A stretch of 64,000 nucleotides of DNA. It comes from SG8-30 sp964406445 (GTDB lineage Bacteria > Pseudomonadota > Gammaproteobacteria > Steroidobacterales > Steroidobacteraceae). Shown one piece after another: positions 25,671 to 34,446 of this stretch. Position 1 is the first letter of the stretch. Each line of letters begins with the position of its first letter. The stretch covers positions 1-64,000 of the forward strand of contig CAYORU010000016.1 in assembly GCA_964406445.1 (NCBI GenBank), in the 5' to 3' direction. The translations under genes were made by a program, and so were the position numbers. The notes beneath the pieces were generated by a model, which ran no database searches, was not told where the DNA came from, and saw only the letters and a program-made list of their open reading frames with translations.

Positions 25671-25982
25671 ATGTACGGGCTCATCGGCAAGCTGCGGGCC
25701 GTTGCGGGCAAACGGGACGAGCTGGCATCCATTCTCCTCGAAGGCACCGCCGCCATGCCGGGAAGCCTGAGCTACGTCGTCGCGGCCGACGCCGGCGACG
25801 AGAACGCGCTGTGGGTGACGGAGGTCTGGGACTCGCAGGAAAGTCACCGTGCTTCGCTCGGGCTGCCTGCCGTGAAGCAGGCGATCGCCCGCGGCCGGCC
25901 GCTGATCGCCGGCTTCGGCGAGCGATTCGAGACCCTGCCGCTCGGCGGGACCGGGCTTGCCGACGCGACGGACGCGTCCTGA
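25671..25982 (+). CDS. Antibiotic biosynthesis monooxygenase-domain protein
   Basis: A 103-residue single ABM (dimeric alpha/beta-barrel) domain: YGLIGKLRAVAGKRDELASILLEG, SYVVAADAGDENALWVTEVWDS and the C-terminal GFGERFETLPLGG. The family oxidises quinol-like substrates without cofactor or simply binds small molecules. A strong AGGAGG site precedes the ATG. The 128 bases before it hold no gene that I can recognise. Confidence 0.85.
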   Translation: MYGLIGKLRAVAGKRDELASILLEGTAAMPGSLSYVVAADAGDENALWVTEVWDSQESHRASLGLPAVKQAIARGRPLIAGFGERFETLPLGGTGLADATDAS

Positions 25983-26033
25983 CGCGATTGCTGCCGTGAC
26001 GCGGCCCGAGGCGATCCGCGCCGGAACTTCGAC

Positions 26034-26513
26034 ATGGCCAGAACATGTGAGGCGAGCTTGCTGATACGCCCCGGCGGACTCGACGAGCCGAAGGTGCAGG
26101 CGCTGTTGCGCTCGCACCTCGACGAGATGCACTCGCTTTCGCCGCCGGAGAGTGTCCACGCGCTGGGCCTCGAGGGCCTGCGGCGGCCGGAGCTGACCTT
26201 CTGGAGCGCCTGGCGCGACGGCGAGCTGCTCGGCTGCGGCGCCCTCAAGGCGCTTTCAGCGAGCCACGGCGAGGTCAAGTCCATGCGCACCGCGCCCGGG
26301 TGGCGTCGGCAGGGCGTCGGCCGGCAGCTCATGCTGACGATCCTCGACGAGGCCGGGCGGCGCGGCTACGGCCGGCTGAGCCTCGAGACCGGCTCGGCCC
26401 CGGCCTTCGAGCCGAGCCGCAGGCTGTATGAGCGCTTCGGGTTCACGTACTGTCCGCCCTTCGCCGACTACCGCGAGGATCCGAACAGCGTCTTCATGAC
26501 GCGGCCCCTCTGA
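26034..26513 (+). CDS. GNAT-family N-acetyltransferase
   Basis: A 159-residue acetyltransferase with motif A as VKSMRTAPGWRRQGVGRQLM (RRQGVG pyrophosphate loop) and the later RRLYERFGFTYCPPFADY. The ending ADYREDPNSVFMTRPL resembles the PhnO/YjdJ type. It is followed by about 140 bases with no recognised gene or site before the GST gene. Confidence 0.85.
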   Translation: MARTCEASLLIRPGGLDEPKVQALLRSHLDEMHSLSPPESVHALGLEGLRRPELTFWSAWRDGELLGCGALKALSASHGEVKSMRTAPGWRRQGVGRQLMLTILDEAGRRGYGRLSLETGSAPAFEPSRRLYERFGFTYCPPFADYREDPNSVFMTRPL

Positions 26514-26654
26514 CGGATCCGGCATCGACGGCGGCGCGGGATTCATGGAGGATCCGGTGGGCAGGCAGGCGCTGGTGCCCTCGCGGCCAGTTCGCTTGCC
26601 CCGTCCGCCCGGCGGCGATGCGCCGCAACCAGACAGCCAGTGAGGCCCTGACGC

Positions 26655-27332
26655 ATGCTGACGCTGCACATCGCCAACAGGAACTACTCGTCGTGGTCGT
26701 TGCGGCCTTGGGTGCTGATGCGCGAGCTCGGCATCCCGTTCGAGGAGAAGCTCCATCCCTTCGGGCAGGGCGCGCCGTTCACCTCCTTCTCGCCGAGCGG
26801 CAAGGTGCCCTGCCTGGTCGACGGCGACACCGTCGTGTGGGACTCGCTCGCGATCGTCGAGTATCTCGCCGAGCTGTACCCCGCCGTCTGGCCGGCGGCG
26901 GCCCGGGCGCGCGCCTTCGCACGCTGCGCCGCGGCCGAGATGCACTCCGGCTTCCAGGCGCTGCGGAACACCTGCAGCATGACTTGCGGCCAGCGCATCC
27001 GCCTGCACGGCGTTTCCGCCGCGCTCGCGGCCGACCTCGCCCGCCTCGAGGCGCTGTGGAGCGAGGGCCTCGCGCGCTTCGGCGGGCCGTTCCTCGCCGG
27101 CAACGCCTTCGGCGCGGCGGACGCCTTCTTCGCGCCCGTGGCCTTCCGTCTGCAGACCTACTCGCCGCCGGTGTCGGCGCGGGCCGAGGCCTATGCCGGC
27201 CGCCTTCTCGGACTGCCCTCGATGCGCGCGTGGTACGAGGCGGCGCTCGCCGAGCCCTGGCGCGACGAGCCGCACGAGGCCGAGGTGCGGGCGGTCGGGA
27301 CGGTCACCCGCGACCTGCGGCGCGTGGCGTGA
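26655..27332 (+). CDS. Glutathione S-transferase family protein
   Basis: A 225-residue cytosolic GST. The N-terminal thioredoxin-like domain (LTLHIANRNYSSWSLRPWVLM) carries the catalytic serine near residue 12-13 and the cis-proline SGKVPCLVDG, and DSLAIVEYLAELYP is the glutathione-contacting helix. The C-terminal half is the all-alpha domain with GAADAFFAPVAFRLQTY. Yfc/zeta-like sub-type is likely. The electrophile substrate is not indicated. Confidence 0.88.
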   Translation: MLTLHIANRNYSSWSLRPWVLMRELGIPFEEKLHPFGQGAPFTSFSPSGKVPCLVDGDTVVWDSLAIVEYLAELYPAVWPAAARARAFARCAAAEMHSGFQALRNTCSMTCGQRIRLHGVSAALAADLARLEALWSEGLARFGGPFLAGNAFGAADAFFAPVAFRLQTYSPPVSARAEAYAGRLLGLPSMRAWYEAALAEPWRDEPHEAEVRAVGTVTRDLRRVA

Positions 27333-27381
27333 CGGGCGCCTGACGGCGGCGCGGCGCCACGGGGCCAAGGGACGAGCCGGC

Positions 27382-27798
27382 ATGCGCAGGTCGACGCTCG
27401 CCTACCTGTGGGCATCGCCCTGCTCCGCCGTCGGCCTGGCACTGGGTCTTCTCGCGGTGGCGGGCGGCGCCCGCTTCACGCGCCGCGCGGGCGTGCTCGA
27501 GATCGCCCCGCCTCAGGCGAGGCCGCGCCGGCTCCGGCTGCCGTTCGTCGCCATCACGCTCGGGCACGTGGTGCTCGGCCGCTCGGCGGGCGACCTCGAG
27601 CGCCTGCGCGGGCACGAGCACGCGCACGTCGCGCAGTACGAGCGCTGGGGACCGCTGTTCTTCGTCGCCTACCCGCTGGCGAGCCTCGTCGCGCTGCTTC
27701 GCAGCGGGCGCCCCTACTGGGACAACGCGTTCGAGGTCGAGGCGCGGGCCGTCGCGAGGCAGGGGCTCAATCCCGCCGTTCGAGCGTCAGGAAGCTGA
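27382..27798 (+). CDS. Small membrane protein with HEHAH metalloprotease-like motif
   Basis: A 138-residue protein with an N-terminal membrane segment (LWASPCSAVGLALGLLAVAG), the conserved-looking LRGHEHAHVAQYERWGPLFF, a second membrane segment (FVAYPLASLVALL) and PYWDNAFEVEARAVA, in which the last Glu could be the third metal ligand. The arrangement looks like a minimal zinc metallopeptidase, though HEHAH departs from the HExxH consensus by one residue spacing. No substrate is indicated. The 3' end overlaps the convergent folA by 32 bases. Confidence 0.72.
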   Translation: MRRSTLAYLWASPCSAVGLALGLLAVAGGARFTRRAGVLEIAPPQARPRRLRLPFVAITLGHVVLGRSAGDLERLRGHEHAHVAQYERWGPLFFVAYPLASLVALLRSGRPYWDNAFEVEARAVARQGLNPAVRASGS

Positions 27799-28258
27799 AG
27801 GCGAGCGCGTGGCGCTCGTCCGCCGGATGGTGCTCGCGCGCGAGCTCGCGCCACTGCGAGGGGTCGAAGGCGTCGAGGCGCGTGTCGCCCTCGACGTCGC
27901 CGTGGACCTCGGTCAGCTCGAGCCTCGCAAGCCACGGCCAGGCGAGCCGGTAGACCTCGGCGCCGCCGATGACCATGACCTCGGCGGCCTCCCCCGCCGC
28001 GGCGAGCGCCTCGTCCAGCGAGTGCACCACCCGGCAGCCGGGCGCCGACCAGGCGCGGTCCCGCGTCAGGACGATGTTCTCGCGCCCGGGGAGAGGCCGC
28101 CCGAGCGATTCGCAGGTCCTGCGGCCCATCAGGATGGGCTTGCCCATCGTGATCGCCTTGAAGCGCCTGAGGTCGTCCGGCAGGCGCCACGGCAGGCCGC
28201 CGTCGCGGCCGATGACGCCGTTTCGCGCCATCGCGACCACGCCGACCAGCCGCGGCAC
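27767..28258 (-). CDS. folA: Dihydrofolate reductase
   Basis: NADPH-dependent reduction of dihydrofolate to tetrahydrofolate. The 163-residue product reads VGVVAMARNGVIGRDGGLPWRLPDDLRRFKAITMGKPILMGRRTCESL, with the Met20-loop tryptophan and the active-site Asp (PDDL), then VIGGAEVYRLAWPWLARLELTEVHGDVEGDT. GTG start at 28258. It lies on the same strand as thyA, its metabolic partner, with the SET gene between them. Confidence 0.96.
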   Translation of the reverse strand: MPRLVGVVAMARNGVIGRDGGLPWRLPDDLRRFKAITMGKPILMGRRTCESLGRPLPGRENIVLTRDRAWSAPGCRVVHSLDEALAAAGEAAEVMVIGGAEVYRLAWPWLARLELTEVHGDVEGDTRLDAFDPSQWRELAREHHPADERHALAFSFLTLERRD

Positions 28259-28281
28259 TCGCGGCCTTGCGGTGGGCGCGC

Positions 28282-28827
28282 TCAGCGGTGGCTCACCGTG
28301 CGCCCATGGGCGTGGTGCTCGGCCTTGGCGCGCCTCGCCTTCGCGCTGGCCTTCCCCTTGCGCTTCGGCGGGTCGCTCAGCATCGTGCCGCGGCAGCCGG
28401 CCTTGCCGCAGCGGCAGGCGAAGACCTCGTCGATGTCAGGCGGGTCGCCGGGCTCGCGCTGGATCTGGTAGTCGTAGGACAACTCCTCGCCCGGCTGGAT
28501 CGTGCGGATCACCTCGATGAACACGCGGCGCTGCTCGGTGATGGTCTCGCAGTTCGGGTCGCAGGAGTGGTTGATGAAGCGCGCCTCGTTGCCGTCCACC
28601 CCGGCGTCGATGACGGTGCGCTTGTCGACGATGAACAGGAAGGTGTGGTTGTCCGTCGCAGGCCGGTCCTCGTAGCGCCGGTCCGCCTCGGCGTGCGAGA
28701 CGCGCTCGCCCACGTACTCGATGATCCGCGTGCCCTTGCGGATGCGGCGCAGGGCGAACACGCCCTTGCCGTGGATCCTGGAATTCCGCACCTTGAACAT
28801 CGGCGCGCGGCGGCTCGTCGTGGTCAT
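28282..28827 (-). CDS. SET-domain protein-lysine methyltransferase
   Basis: A 181-residue eukaryote-like SET enzyme. Visible motifs: KGVFALRRIRKGTRIIEYVGE at the start of the SET fold, FINHSCDPNCE (the pseudoknot NHS), GEELSYDYQ with the catalytic tyrosine, and a post-SET zinc cluster (CRCGKAGCRG, pairing with the SCDPNC cysteine). A strongly basic tail (KRKGKASAKARRAKAEHH) follows, suited to nucleic-acid or chromatin-like binding. An internal ATG at residue 10 is an alternative start. The target protein is unknown. It sits between folA and thyA. Confidence 0.9.
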   Translation of the reverse strand: MTTTSRRAPMFKVRNSRIHGKGVFALRRIRKGTRIIEYVGERVSHAEADRRYEDRPATDNHTFLFIVDKRTVIDAGVDGNEARFINHSCDPNCETITEQRRVFIEVIRTIQPGEELSYDYQIQREPGDPPDIDEVFACRCGKAGCRGTMLSDPPKRKGKASAKARRAKAEHHAHGRTVSHR

Positions 28828-28858
28828 GCCTGGTCTGTTCCCCTGTTGAGTGGAGTCG

Positions 28859-29653
28859 TCACACCGCGACCGGCGCCTTGATCGCCGGATGGTGCTGGTA
28901 GCCCTCGATCGCGAAGTCCTCGAGCGCGTAGTCGAACATGGACGGCGGCCGGCGCCGGATCGCCAGCCGCGGCAGCGGATAGGGCTCGCGCGACAGCTGC
29001 AGCTCTGCCTGCTCGAGGTGGTTGAGGTAGAGGTGGCAGTCGCCGCCGGTCCAGATGAACTCGCCCGGCTCCAGGTCGCACTGCTGGGCCAGCATGTGGG
29101 TCAGGAGCGCATAGGAGGCGATGTTGAACGGCACGCCGAGGAAGATGTCCGCGCTGCGCTGGTAGAGCTGGCAGGACAGCCGGCCGCCCGCGACGTAGAA
29201 CTGGAAGAAGGCGTGGCAGGGCATCAGGGCCATCCGGTCGAGCTCGCCGACGTTCCACGCGCTGACCAGGATGCGCCGCGAATCCGGCGTGCGGCGCAGC
29301 TGCTCGACCACGGCGGCGATCTGGTCGACGTGGCCGCCATCGGGGGTCGGCCAGGACCGCCACTGCTTGCCGTAGACCGGCCCGAGTTCGCCGTCCCCGT
29401 CGGCCCACTCGTCCCAGATGGTGACCCCGCGCTCCTGCAGCCACCGCACGTTGGTCTCGCCGCGCAGGAACCACAGCAGCTCGAGGATGACCGACTTGGT
29501 GTGGACCTTCTTGGTCGTCACCAGCGGAAAGCCCTCGGCGAGGTCGAAGCGCATCTGGTGGCCGAAGACCGACAGCGTGCCGGTGCCGGTGCGGTCTTCC
29601 TTGCGCACGCCGTGCTCGCGCACGAGGCGCATCAGCGCGTGGTACTGGCGCAT
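28859..29653 (-). CDS. thyA: Thymidylate synthase
   Basis: Makes dTMP from dUMP using methylene-tetrahydrofolate. The 264 residues equal the E. coli length. The catalytic cysteine is in RMALMPCHAFFQFYV; LSCQLYQRSADIFLGVPFN and WTGGDCHLYLNHLEQ are diagnostic. Its ATG overlaps the lgt stop as TGATG. lgt-thyA-folA order is common in gammaproteobacteria, and here a SET gene interrupts it. Confidence 0.97.
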   Translation of the reverse strand: MRQYHALMRLVREHGVRKEDRTGTGTLSVFGHQMRFDLAEGFPLVTTKKVHTKSVILELLWFLRGETNVRWLQERGVTIWDEWADGDGELGPVYGKQWRSWPTPDGGHVDQIAAVVEQLRRTPDSRRILVSAWNVGELDRMALMPCHAFFQFYVAGGRLSCQLYQRSADIFLGVPFNIASYALLTHMLAQQCDLEPGEFIWTGGDCHLYLNHLEQAELQLSREPYPLPRLAIRRRPPSMFDYALEDFAIEGYQHHPAIKAPVAV

Positions 29654-30444
29654 CAAGCGTGGTTTCCGGACGGCTGGCCTGTCCGGTAGGCCCAGGCGAT
29701 GAGCGCGAGGCCGGCGAGCACCATGGGCAGCGAGAGCAGCTGGCCCATCGTGAGCCAGCCGAAGGCGAGGTAGCCGAGGTGAGCGTCCGGCAGGCGCACG
29801 AACTCCGCGAGGATGCGGAACGTGCCGTAGCCGACCAGGAACAGGCCCGAGGGCGCGAGCCGCGGCCGGGGCTTCGAGGTGAACCACCACAGGATCGCGA
29901 ACAGCACGAGGCCCTCGAGCGCCGCCTGGTAGAGCTGCGAGGCGTGGCGCACCTGCCCCTCGACCAGGAAGCCCCAGGGCAGGTCGGTGGGCTTGCCCCA
30001 CAGCTCGCCGTTGATGAAGTTGCCGACCCGCCCCGCGCCGAGCCCGAGCGCCGGCAGCGGCGCCATGAAGTCGAAGACGTCGGCGATCCTGCGGCCGCGG
30101 CTCTTCGCGAAATACGCCATCGCCGCCAGCACGCCGAGGAAGCCGCCGTGGAAGGACATGCCGCCCTGCCAGACCTTGAGCGCCGACAGCGGGTCGGCGA
30201 GCACGCCCCCGAAGCCGTAGAACAGGATCCAGCCGAGCCGGCCGCCGACGATCACGCCGATCGCGGCGAAGAAGATCAGGTCGTCGACGTCCATCGGCTT
30301 CCAGGTCGAGCCCGGCGCGGCCGCGCGGCGGCGGGCCAGCCACCAGCCGAGGCCGATGCCGACCACGTACATCAGCCCGTACCAGCGGACCTTGAGCGGG
30401 CCGAGGGACAGCGCGATGGGGTCGATGTCGGGATAGGCGATCAC
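29653..30444 (-). CDS. lgt: Prolipoprotein diacylglyceryl transferase
   Basis: Inner-membrane enzyme that transfers diacylglycerol from phosphatidylglycerol to the lipobox cysteine, the first step of lipoprotein maturation; needed for lipoproteins such as RlpA and the RND outer-membrane factor here. The 263 residues form about seven membrane segments. The Lgt signature GAGRVGNFINGELWG and the active-site region WQGGMSFHGGFLG are intact. ATG at 30444. Confidence 0.96.
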   Translation of the reverse strand: MIAYPDIDPIALSLGPLKVRWYGLMYVVGIGLGWWLARRRAAAPGSTWKPMDVDDLIFFAAIGVIVGGRLGWILFYGFGGVLADPLSALKVWQGGMSFHGGFLGVLAAMAYFAKSRGRRIADVFDFMAPLPALGLGAGRVGNFINGELWGKPTDLPWGFLVEGQVRHASQLYQAALEGLVLFAILWWFTSKPRPRLAPSGLFLVGYGTFRILAEFVRLPDAHLGYLAFGWLTMGQLLSLPMVLAGLALIAWAYRTGQPSGNHA

Positions 30445-30475
30445 GGTCGGGATTCTAGCAAGCGCGCGCCCGGTC

Positions 30476-31708
30476 TCAGGCGTGGCGGACCGAGAACAGC
30501 AGGGCCTTGAGGTAGCGCGTCTCCGGGATCGCCGGGTGCACAGGGTGGTCGGGCGCCTGGCCGCCCGCTTGGACGAGCTGCACGAAGCGGTCGACGTGAC
30601 GCGCGGCGCGCTGCACCGCCTCGATCAGCTCGCCCTCGGCGAGGTGCGAGGAGCAGGAACAGGACATCAGCAGCCCGTCGTGGTCGATCAGCTGCAGCGC
30701 GAGCCGGTTGAGCCTTTGGTAGGCGGCAAGGCCCTTGCCGTGGTCCTTGCGCCGCTTGATGAACGCCGGCGGATCCACGACCACCACGTCGAAGCGCCGC
30801 CGCTCGGCGGCCATCTTCTCGAGCACGTCGAAGGCGTCGCCGGTCACGGTGGCGACGGCGAGGCCGTTGGCTGCGGCGCTCGCCTCGACCGACGCCAGCG
30901 CCGCGGCCGAGGCGTCCACGCAGGTCGTCTCGCCCGCGCCCGCACGCGCCGCCTGCAGGCCGAAGCCGCCGGCGTAGGAGAAGACATCGAGCACGCGCGC
31001 GCCGGCGCAGTGCCGGGCCACTGCCGCCCGGTTCGGCGCCTGGTCGAAGAACCAGCCGGTCTTCTGGCCGGCGGCCAGCGCCACCGTGAACCGGACGCCG
31101 CCCTCCTCGAGCTCGACGCGTTCCGGCGCCTCGCCGAAGGCGGGCTCGACGTACAGCGGCAGGCCCTCGAGCTCCCGGGCCGGCGAGTCGTTCTTCCACA
31201 GCACGGCGCGCGGCGCGACGGTCTGCGCGAGCGCGGCGAGCACGTCGTCCTTCATGGCCTCCATGCCGGCCGTGCCGAGCTGCACCACGCAGGTGTCGCC
31301 GAAGCGGTCGATGACGAGGCCGGGCAGCTGGTCGGACTCGCCGAAGGCGAGCCGGTAGTACGGCCGGCCGTAGAAGCGCTCGCGCAGCCGCAGCGCGGCC
31401 TCGAGCCGGCGCGCCAGCCAGGCTCGCCCCGGCCGCTCCCTGGCGCTTCGCGCGAGGATCCGCCCGGCGATCAGCGTGTGCGGGTTGACGCTCGCATAGC
31501 CGAGGAAACGTCCCTTGCTCGAGGTCACGGCCGCCACCTGCCCGGGCGCGAAGGCGGCCAGCGGGGTCGCGACCACGTCGACCTCGTTGGAGAAGATCCA
31601 GAGGTGCCCGGCCTGCAGCCGGCGCTCCTCGCGCGGCTTCAGCACGAGCGGCGGCAGATCGTCGGGCGTGGCTGCCGTGCCGGCGCCGGTCGTGGGTTCA
31701 TTGGACAC
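30476..31708 (-). CDS. rlmI: RlmI-like class I SAM-dependent 23S rRNA (cytosine-C5) methyltransferase
   Basis: A PUA domain at the N-terminus (LVLKPREERRLQAGHLWIFSNEV) is joined to a Rossmann methyltransferase with VLDVFSYAGGFGLQAA, FDVVVVDPPAFIKRRKDHGKG and the catalytic cysteine region GLLMSCSCSSHL. This is the RlmI architecture (m5C1962 in 23S rRNA). I take GTG at 31708, giving 410 residues, because the in-frame stretch further upstream (to 31780) has no family similarity and falls in the divergent promoter region. Confidence 0.88.
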   Translation of the reverse strand: MSNEPTTGAGTAATPDDLPPLVLKPREERRLQAGHLWIFSNEVDVVATPLAAFAPGQVAAVTSSKGRFLGYASVNPHTLIAGRILARSARERPGRAWLARRLEAALRLRERFYGRPYYRLAFGESDQLPGLVIDRFGDTCVVQLGTAGMEAMKDDVLAALAQTVAPRAVLWKNDSPARELEGLPLYVEPAFGEAPERVELEEGGVRFTVALAAGQKTGWFFDQAPNRAAVARHCAGARVLDVFSYAGGFGLQAARAGAGETTCVDASAAALASVEASAAANGLAVATVTGDAFDVLEKMAAERRRFDVVVVDPPAFIKRRKDHGKGLAAYQRLNRLALQLIDHDGLLMSCSCSSHLAEGELIEAVQRAARHVDRFVQLVQAGGQAPDHPVHPAIPETRYLKALLFSVRHA

Positions 31709-31791
31709 GTCGGGTTTCCAGAGCCCGCAGCACGGCGCCGCAGGGCATTGGCTATAGTCGCTACATTGTAGCCCACCCAAGGCCAGCGCCG
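31709..31791. promoter_or_regulatory. Divergent promoter strip between rlmI and the DUF255 gene
   Basis: This 83-base AT-richer strip carries an 11-bp palindrome CTACATTGTAG at 31761-31771. On the minus strand it offers TACAAT (31770-31765) as a -10 for rlmI, and on the plus strand TATAGT (31753-31758) as a -10 for the DUF255 gene. No -35 boxes are clear. Confidence 0.4.
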
Positions 31792-33882
31792 ATGCGCGAC
31801 GCCGCGCCGAAGAACCGCCTCGCCGGCGAGACCAGCCCCTACCTGCTGCAGCACGCCGACAACCCGGTGGACTGGCACCCCTGGGGAGAGGAGGCGCTCG
31901 CCCGGGCGCGCGCCGAGGACAAGCCGATCCTGCTGTCGATCGGCTACTCGGCGTGCCACTGGTGCCACGTCATGGCGCACGAGTCGTTCGAGGACCCCGG
32001 CACGGCCGAAGTGATGAACGAGCTGTTCGTCAACGTGAAGGTGGACCGCGAGGAGCGGCCCGACCTCGACAAGGTCTACCAGATCGCGCACCAGGTCCTC
32101 ACGCAGCACGGCGGCGGCTGGCCGCTCACCATGTTCCTGGCCCCCGACGACCTGACGCCGTTCTTCGCCGGAACCTATTTCCCTCGCGAGGCGCGCTACG
32201 GCATGCCCCCCTTCGTCGAGGTGCTGCGCCGGGTCGCCGGCTTCTACAGCGAGCAGCGCGAGGAGATCCGGCGCCAGAACGGGGCCCTGCGTGCGGTGTT
32301 CGACGACATCGTCCCGCCGACCGCGGCCGCGGGCACGCGGCCCGACGCCGCACCGCTCGACGCCGCGCGGCGGGAGGCGGAGTCGAATTTCGACGGCGAG
32401 CACGGCGGCTTCGGCGGGGCGCCGAAGTTCCCGCACCCGGCGACGCTCGAGCGCCTGCTCCGGCACTGGCATGCCACCGCCACGGGACCGGAGCCGGACC
32501 TCAAGGCGCTCTACATGGCCACGCTGACCCTGACGCGCATGGCCGAAGGCGGCGTCTACGACCAGCTCGGCGGCGGCTTCTTCCGGTACTCGGTGGACCG
32601 CCACTGGATGATCCCGCACTTCGAGAAGATGCTCTACGACAACGGCCCGCTGCTCGCCGCCTACGCCGCAGCCGCGGTCGCCACCGGCGAGCCGCTGTTC
32701 CGGCAGGTGGCGGTCGAGACGGCGGGCTGGGCGATCCGGGAGATGGAGGCGCCGGAGGGCGGCTTTTATTCGGCGCTCGACGCCGATTCCGGGGGCCACG
32801 AGGGACGCTACTACGCCTGGAACCGGGCCGAGGTCGAGGCCGCGCTGCCGGGCGAGGAGTATCGGGCCTTTGCACGCCGCTTCGGCCTCGACCGCGAGCC
32901 GAACTTCGAGCAGGCCTGGCACCTGCACGGCTTCGTCGCGCCGGCGACCGTCGCGGAGCAGCTCGGCGAGGATCCCGGGCGGACGGCGGCGCGGATCGAG
33001 CGCGGACGCCGGCAGCTGCTCGAGCTGCGCACGCGCCGCCCGCCGCCGGGCCGCGACGAAAAGCTGCTGACCGGCTGGAACGGACTGATGATCCGCGGGC
33101 TCGCGATGGCCGCGCGGACGCTGGCCCGGCCCGACTACGCGCTCGCCGCGACGCGCGCCGTCGACCTGATCCGCCAGCGCTGCTTCGCGGATGGACGGCT
33201 GCTCGCGGCCGTGCCGGCCGGCAAGGCCCGGCTGCCCGGCTACCTCGACGACTACGCCTTCATGATCGATGCGCTGCTCGCGCTGCTCGAGGCGCGCTGG
33301 CGCGGCGAGGACCTGCAGTTCGCCTGCGCGCTCGCCGACCGCCTGCTCGAGGACTTCGAGGACCGGGACCGGGGCGGGTTCTGGTTCACGGCCGAGGGCC
33401 TCGACCCGCCGCTGCACCGGCCGAAAGGCTTCGCCGACGAAGCCACGCCCGCCGGCAACGGCATCGCCGCGCAGGCGCTCGGCAGGCTCGGCTGGCTGCT
33501 CGGCGAGACCCGCTACCTCGAGGCCGCCGCGCGCGCGGTGAGCGGCGGCTGGCCCTCGCTCGCGCGTGCGCCGCACGCCCACGCCACCATGCTGACGGCG
33601 CTGGAGGAATACCTGCACCCGCCACAGGTGGTGATCATCCGCGGCCCGCAGGCCGAGGCGCGGCAGTGGGCAGAGGCGCTCGCGGCGCTGTACGCGCCGC
33701 GGCGCATGGTGCTCGCCATTCCCGACGACGCGCCGGACCTGCCGCCTGCGCTCGCATCCAAGGCGCCGCGAGGGGGCACGGTCGCCTATCTCTGCGAGGG
33801 CCCGCAGTGCTCGGCGCCCGCCGACGACCTGTCGCGCCTGGTGCGGCTGCTGCGCGACGGCGTCGGGACGCGCGACGCCTGA
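31792..33882 (+). CDS. DUF255 thioredoxin-domain protein (YyaL/spermatogenesis-associated 20 family)
   Basis: A 696-residue protein with an N-terminal thioredoxin-like DUF255 domain at about 5-170, containing SPYLLQHADNPVDWHPWG and the CxxC-like SACHWCHVMAHESFED, followed by an (alpha/alpha)6 barrel region similar to N-acylglucosamine 2-epimerase (GGFGGAPKFPHPATLERLL, MLYDNGPLLAAYA, KLLTGWNGLMIRGLA). The length fits the family. Function is not established; the human homologue is SPATA20. There is no signal peptide, so it is probably cytoplasmic. It is convergent with the GDT1 gene. Confidence 0.92.
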   Translation: MRDAAPKNRLAGETSPYLLQHADNPVDWHPWGEEALARARAEDKPILLSIGYSACHWCHVMAHESFEDPGTAEVMNELFVNVKVDREERPDLDKVYQIAHQVLTQHGGGWPLTMFLAPDDLTPFFAGTYFPREARYGMPPFVEVLRRVAGFYSEQREEIRRQNGALRAVFDDIVPPTAAAGTRPDAAPLDAARREAESNFDGEHGGFGGAPKFPHPATLERLLRHWHATATGPEPDLKALYMATLTLTRMAEGGVYDQLGGGFFRYSVDRHWMIPHFEKMLYDNGPLLAAYAAAAVATGEPLFRQVAVETAGWAIREMEAPEGGFYSALDADSGGHEGRYYAWNRAEVEAALPGEEYRAFARRFGLDREPNFEQAWHLHGFVAPATVAEQLGEDPGRTAARIERGRRQLLELRTRRPPPGRDEKLLTGWNGLMIRGLAMAARTLARPDYALAATRAVDLIRQRCFADGRLLAAVPAGKARLPGYLDDYAFMIDALLALLEARWRGEDLQFACALADRLLEDFEDRDRGGFWFTAEGLDPPLHRPKGFADEATPAGNGIAAQALGRLGWLLGETRYLEAAARAVSGGWPSLARAPHAHATMLTALEEYLHPPQVVIIRGPQAEARQWAEALAALYAPRRMVLAIPDDAPDLPPALASKAPRGGTVAYLCEGPQCSAPADDLSRLVRLLRDGVGTRDA

Positions 33883-33885
33883 CGG

Positions 33886-34446
33886 TCAGCCGGCGCCGCC
33901 GGCCAGCGTCAGCGCCCCGAGCAGGAAGAAGAGCGCGGCCGCGCCCCAGCGCAGGTAGCGCATGTCGATCCGCCGGGCGAAGCGCTCGCCGAGCCACACG
34001 GCGGGCGCGTTGGCGAGGGTCATCCCGAGCGTCGTGCCGAGCACCACCGCCGCGAGCCCGTCGAAACGGGCCGCGAGCGCGACGGTGGCGAGCTGGGTCT
34101 TGTCGCCCATCTCGACCAGGAAGAAGGCCACGACGGTGGCCACGAAGACGCTGGCCGCGGGCAGCGCGGGCGTCTCCTCGAGCCGGTCGGGCACCAGCGC
34201 CCACAGGCCGAAGCCGAAGAAGGCCACGGCGAGGATCCAGGTCAGCGCCGCCGGCGCGAGCAGCGACGCGAGCCAGGCGCCGAGGACGCCGGCGAGGAAG
34301 TGGTTGGCGAGGGTCGCGACGACGATGCCGAGGATGATCGGCAGCGGCTTGCGGAAACGCCCGGCCAGCACGAAGGACAGCAGCTGGGTCTTGTCGCCCA
34401 TCTCGGCAAGGGCGACGATCGCAGTCGAGGTGAGGAAGGCTTCCAT
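33886..34446 (-). CDS. GDT1/TMEM165-family (UPF0016) divalent cation transporter
   Basis: A 186-residue membrane protein built from two repeats, each with the family signature EMGDKTQL (near residues 15 and 112) followed by membrane segments, about six in all. Bacterial members such as MneA export manganese; the family also moves calcium. The family-typical N-terminus MEAFLTSTAIVALAE fixes the ATG at 34446. That ATG shares the CATG of the divergent dehydratase start, so there is no intergenic room for a riboswitch or a normal promoter between them. Confidence 0.92.
   Translation of the reverse strand: MEAFLTSTAIVALAEMGDKTQLLSFVLAGRFRKPLPIILGIVVATLANHFLAGVLGAWLASLLAPAALTWILAVAFFGFGLWALVPDRLEETPALPAASVFVATVVAFFLVEMGDKTQLATVALAARFDGLAAVVLGTTLGMTLANAPAVWLGERFARRIDMRYLRWGAAALFFLLGALTLAGGAG

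Noticed and set aside
33886..34446. A yybP-ykoY manganese riboswitch ahead of the GDT1-type gene
   Set aside because: The start codon overlaps that of the divergent gene, leaving no leader in intergenic DNA, and I see no riboswitch-like conserved core.
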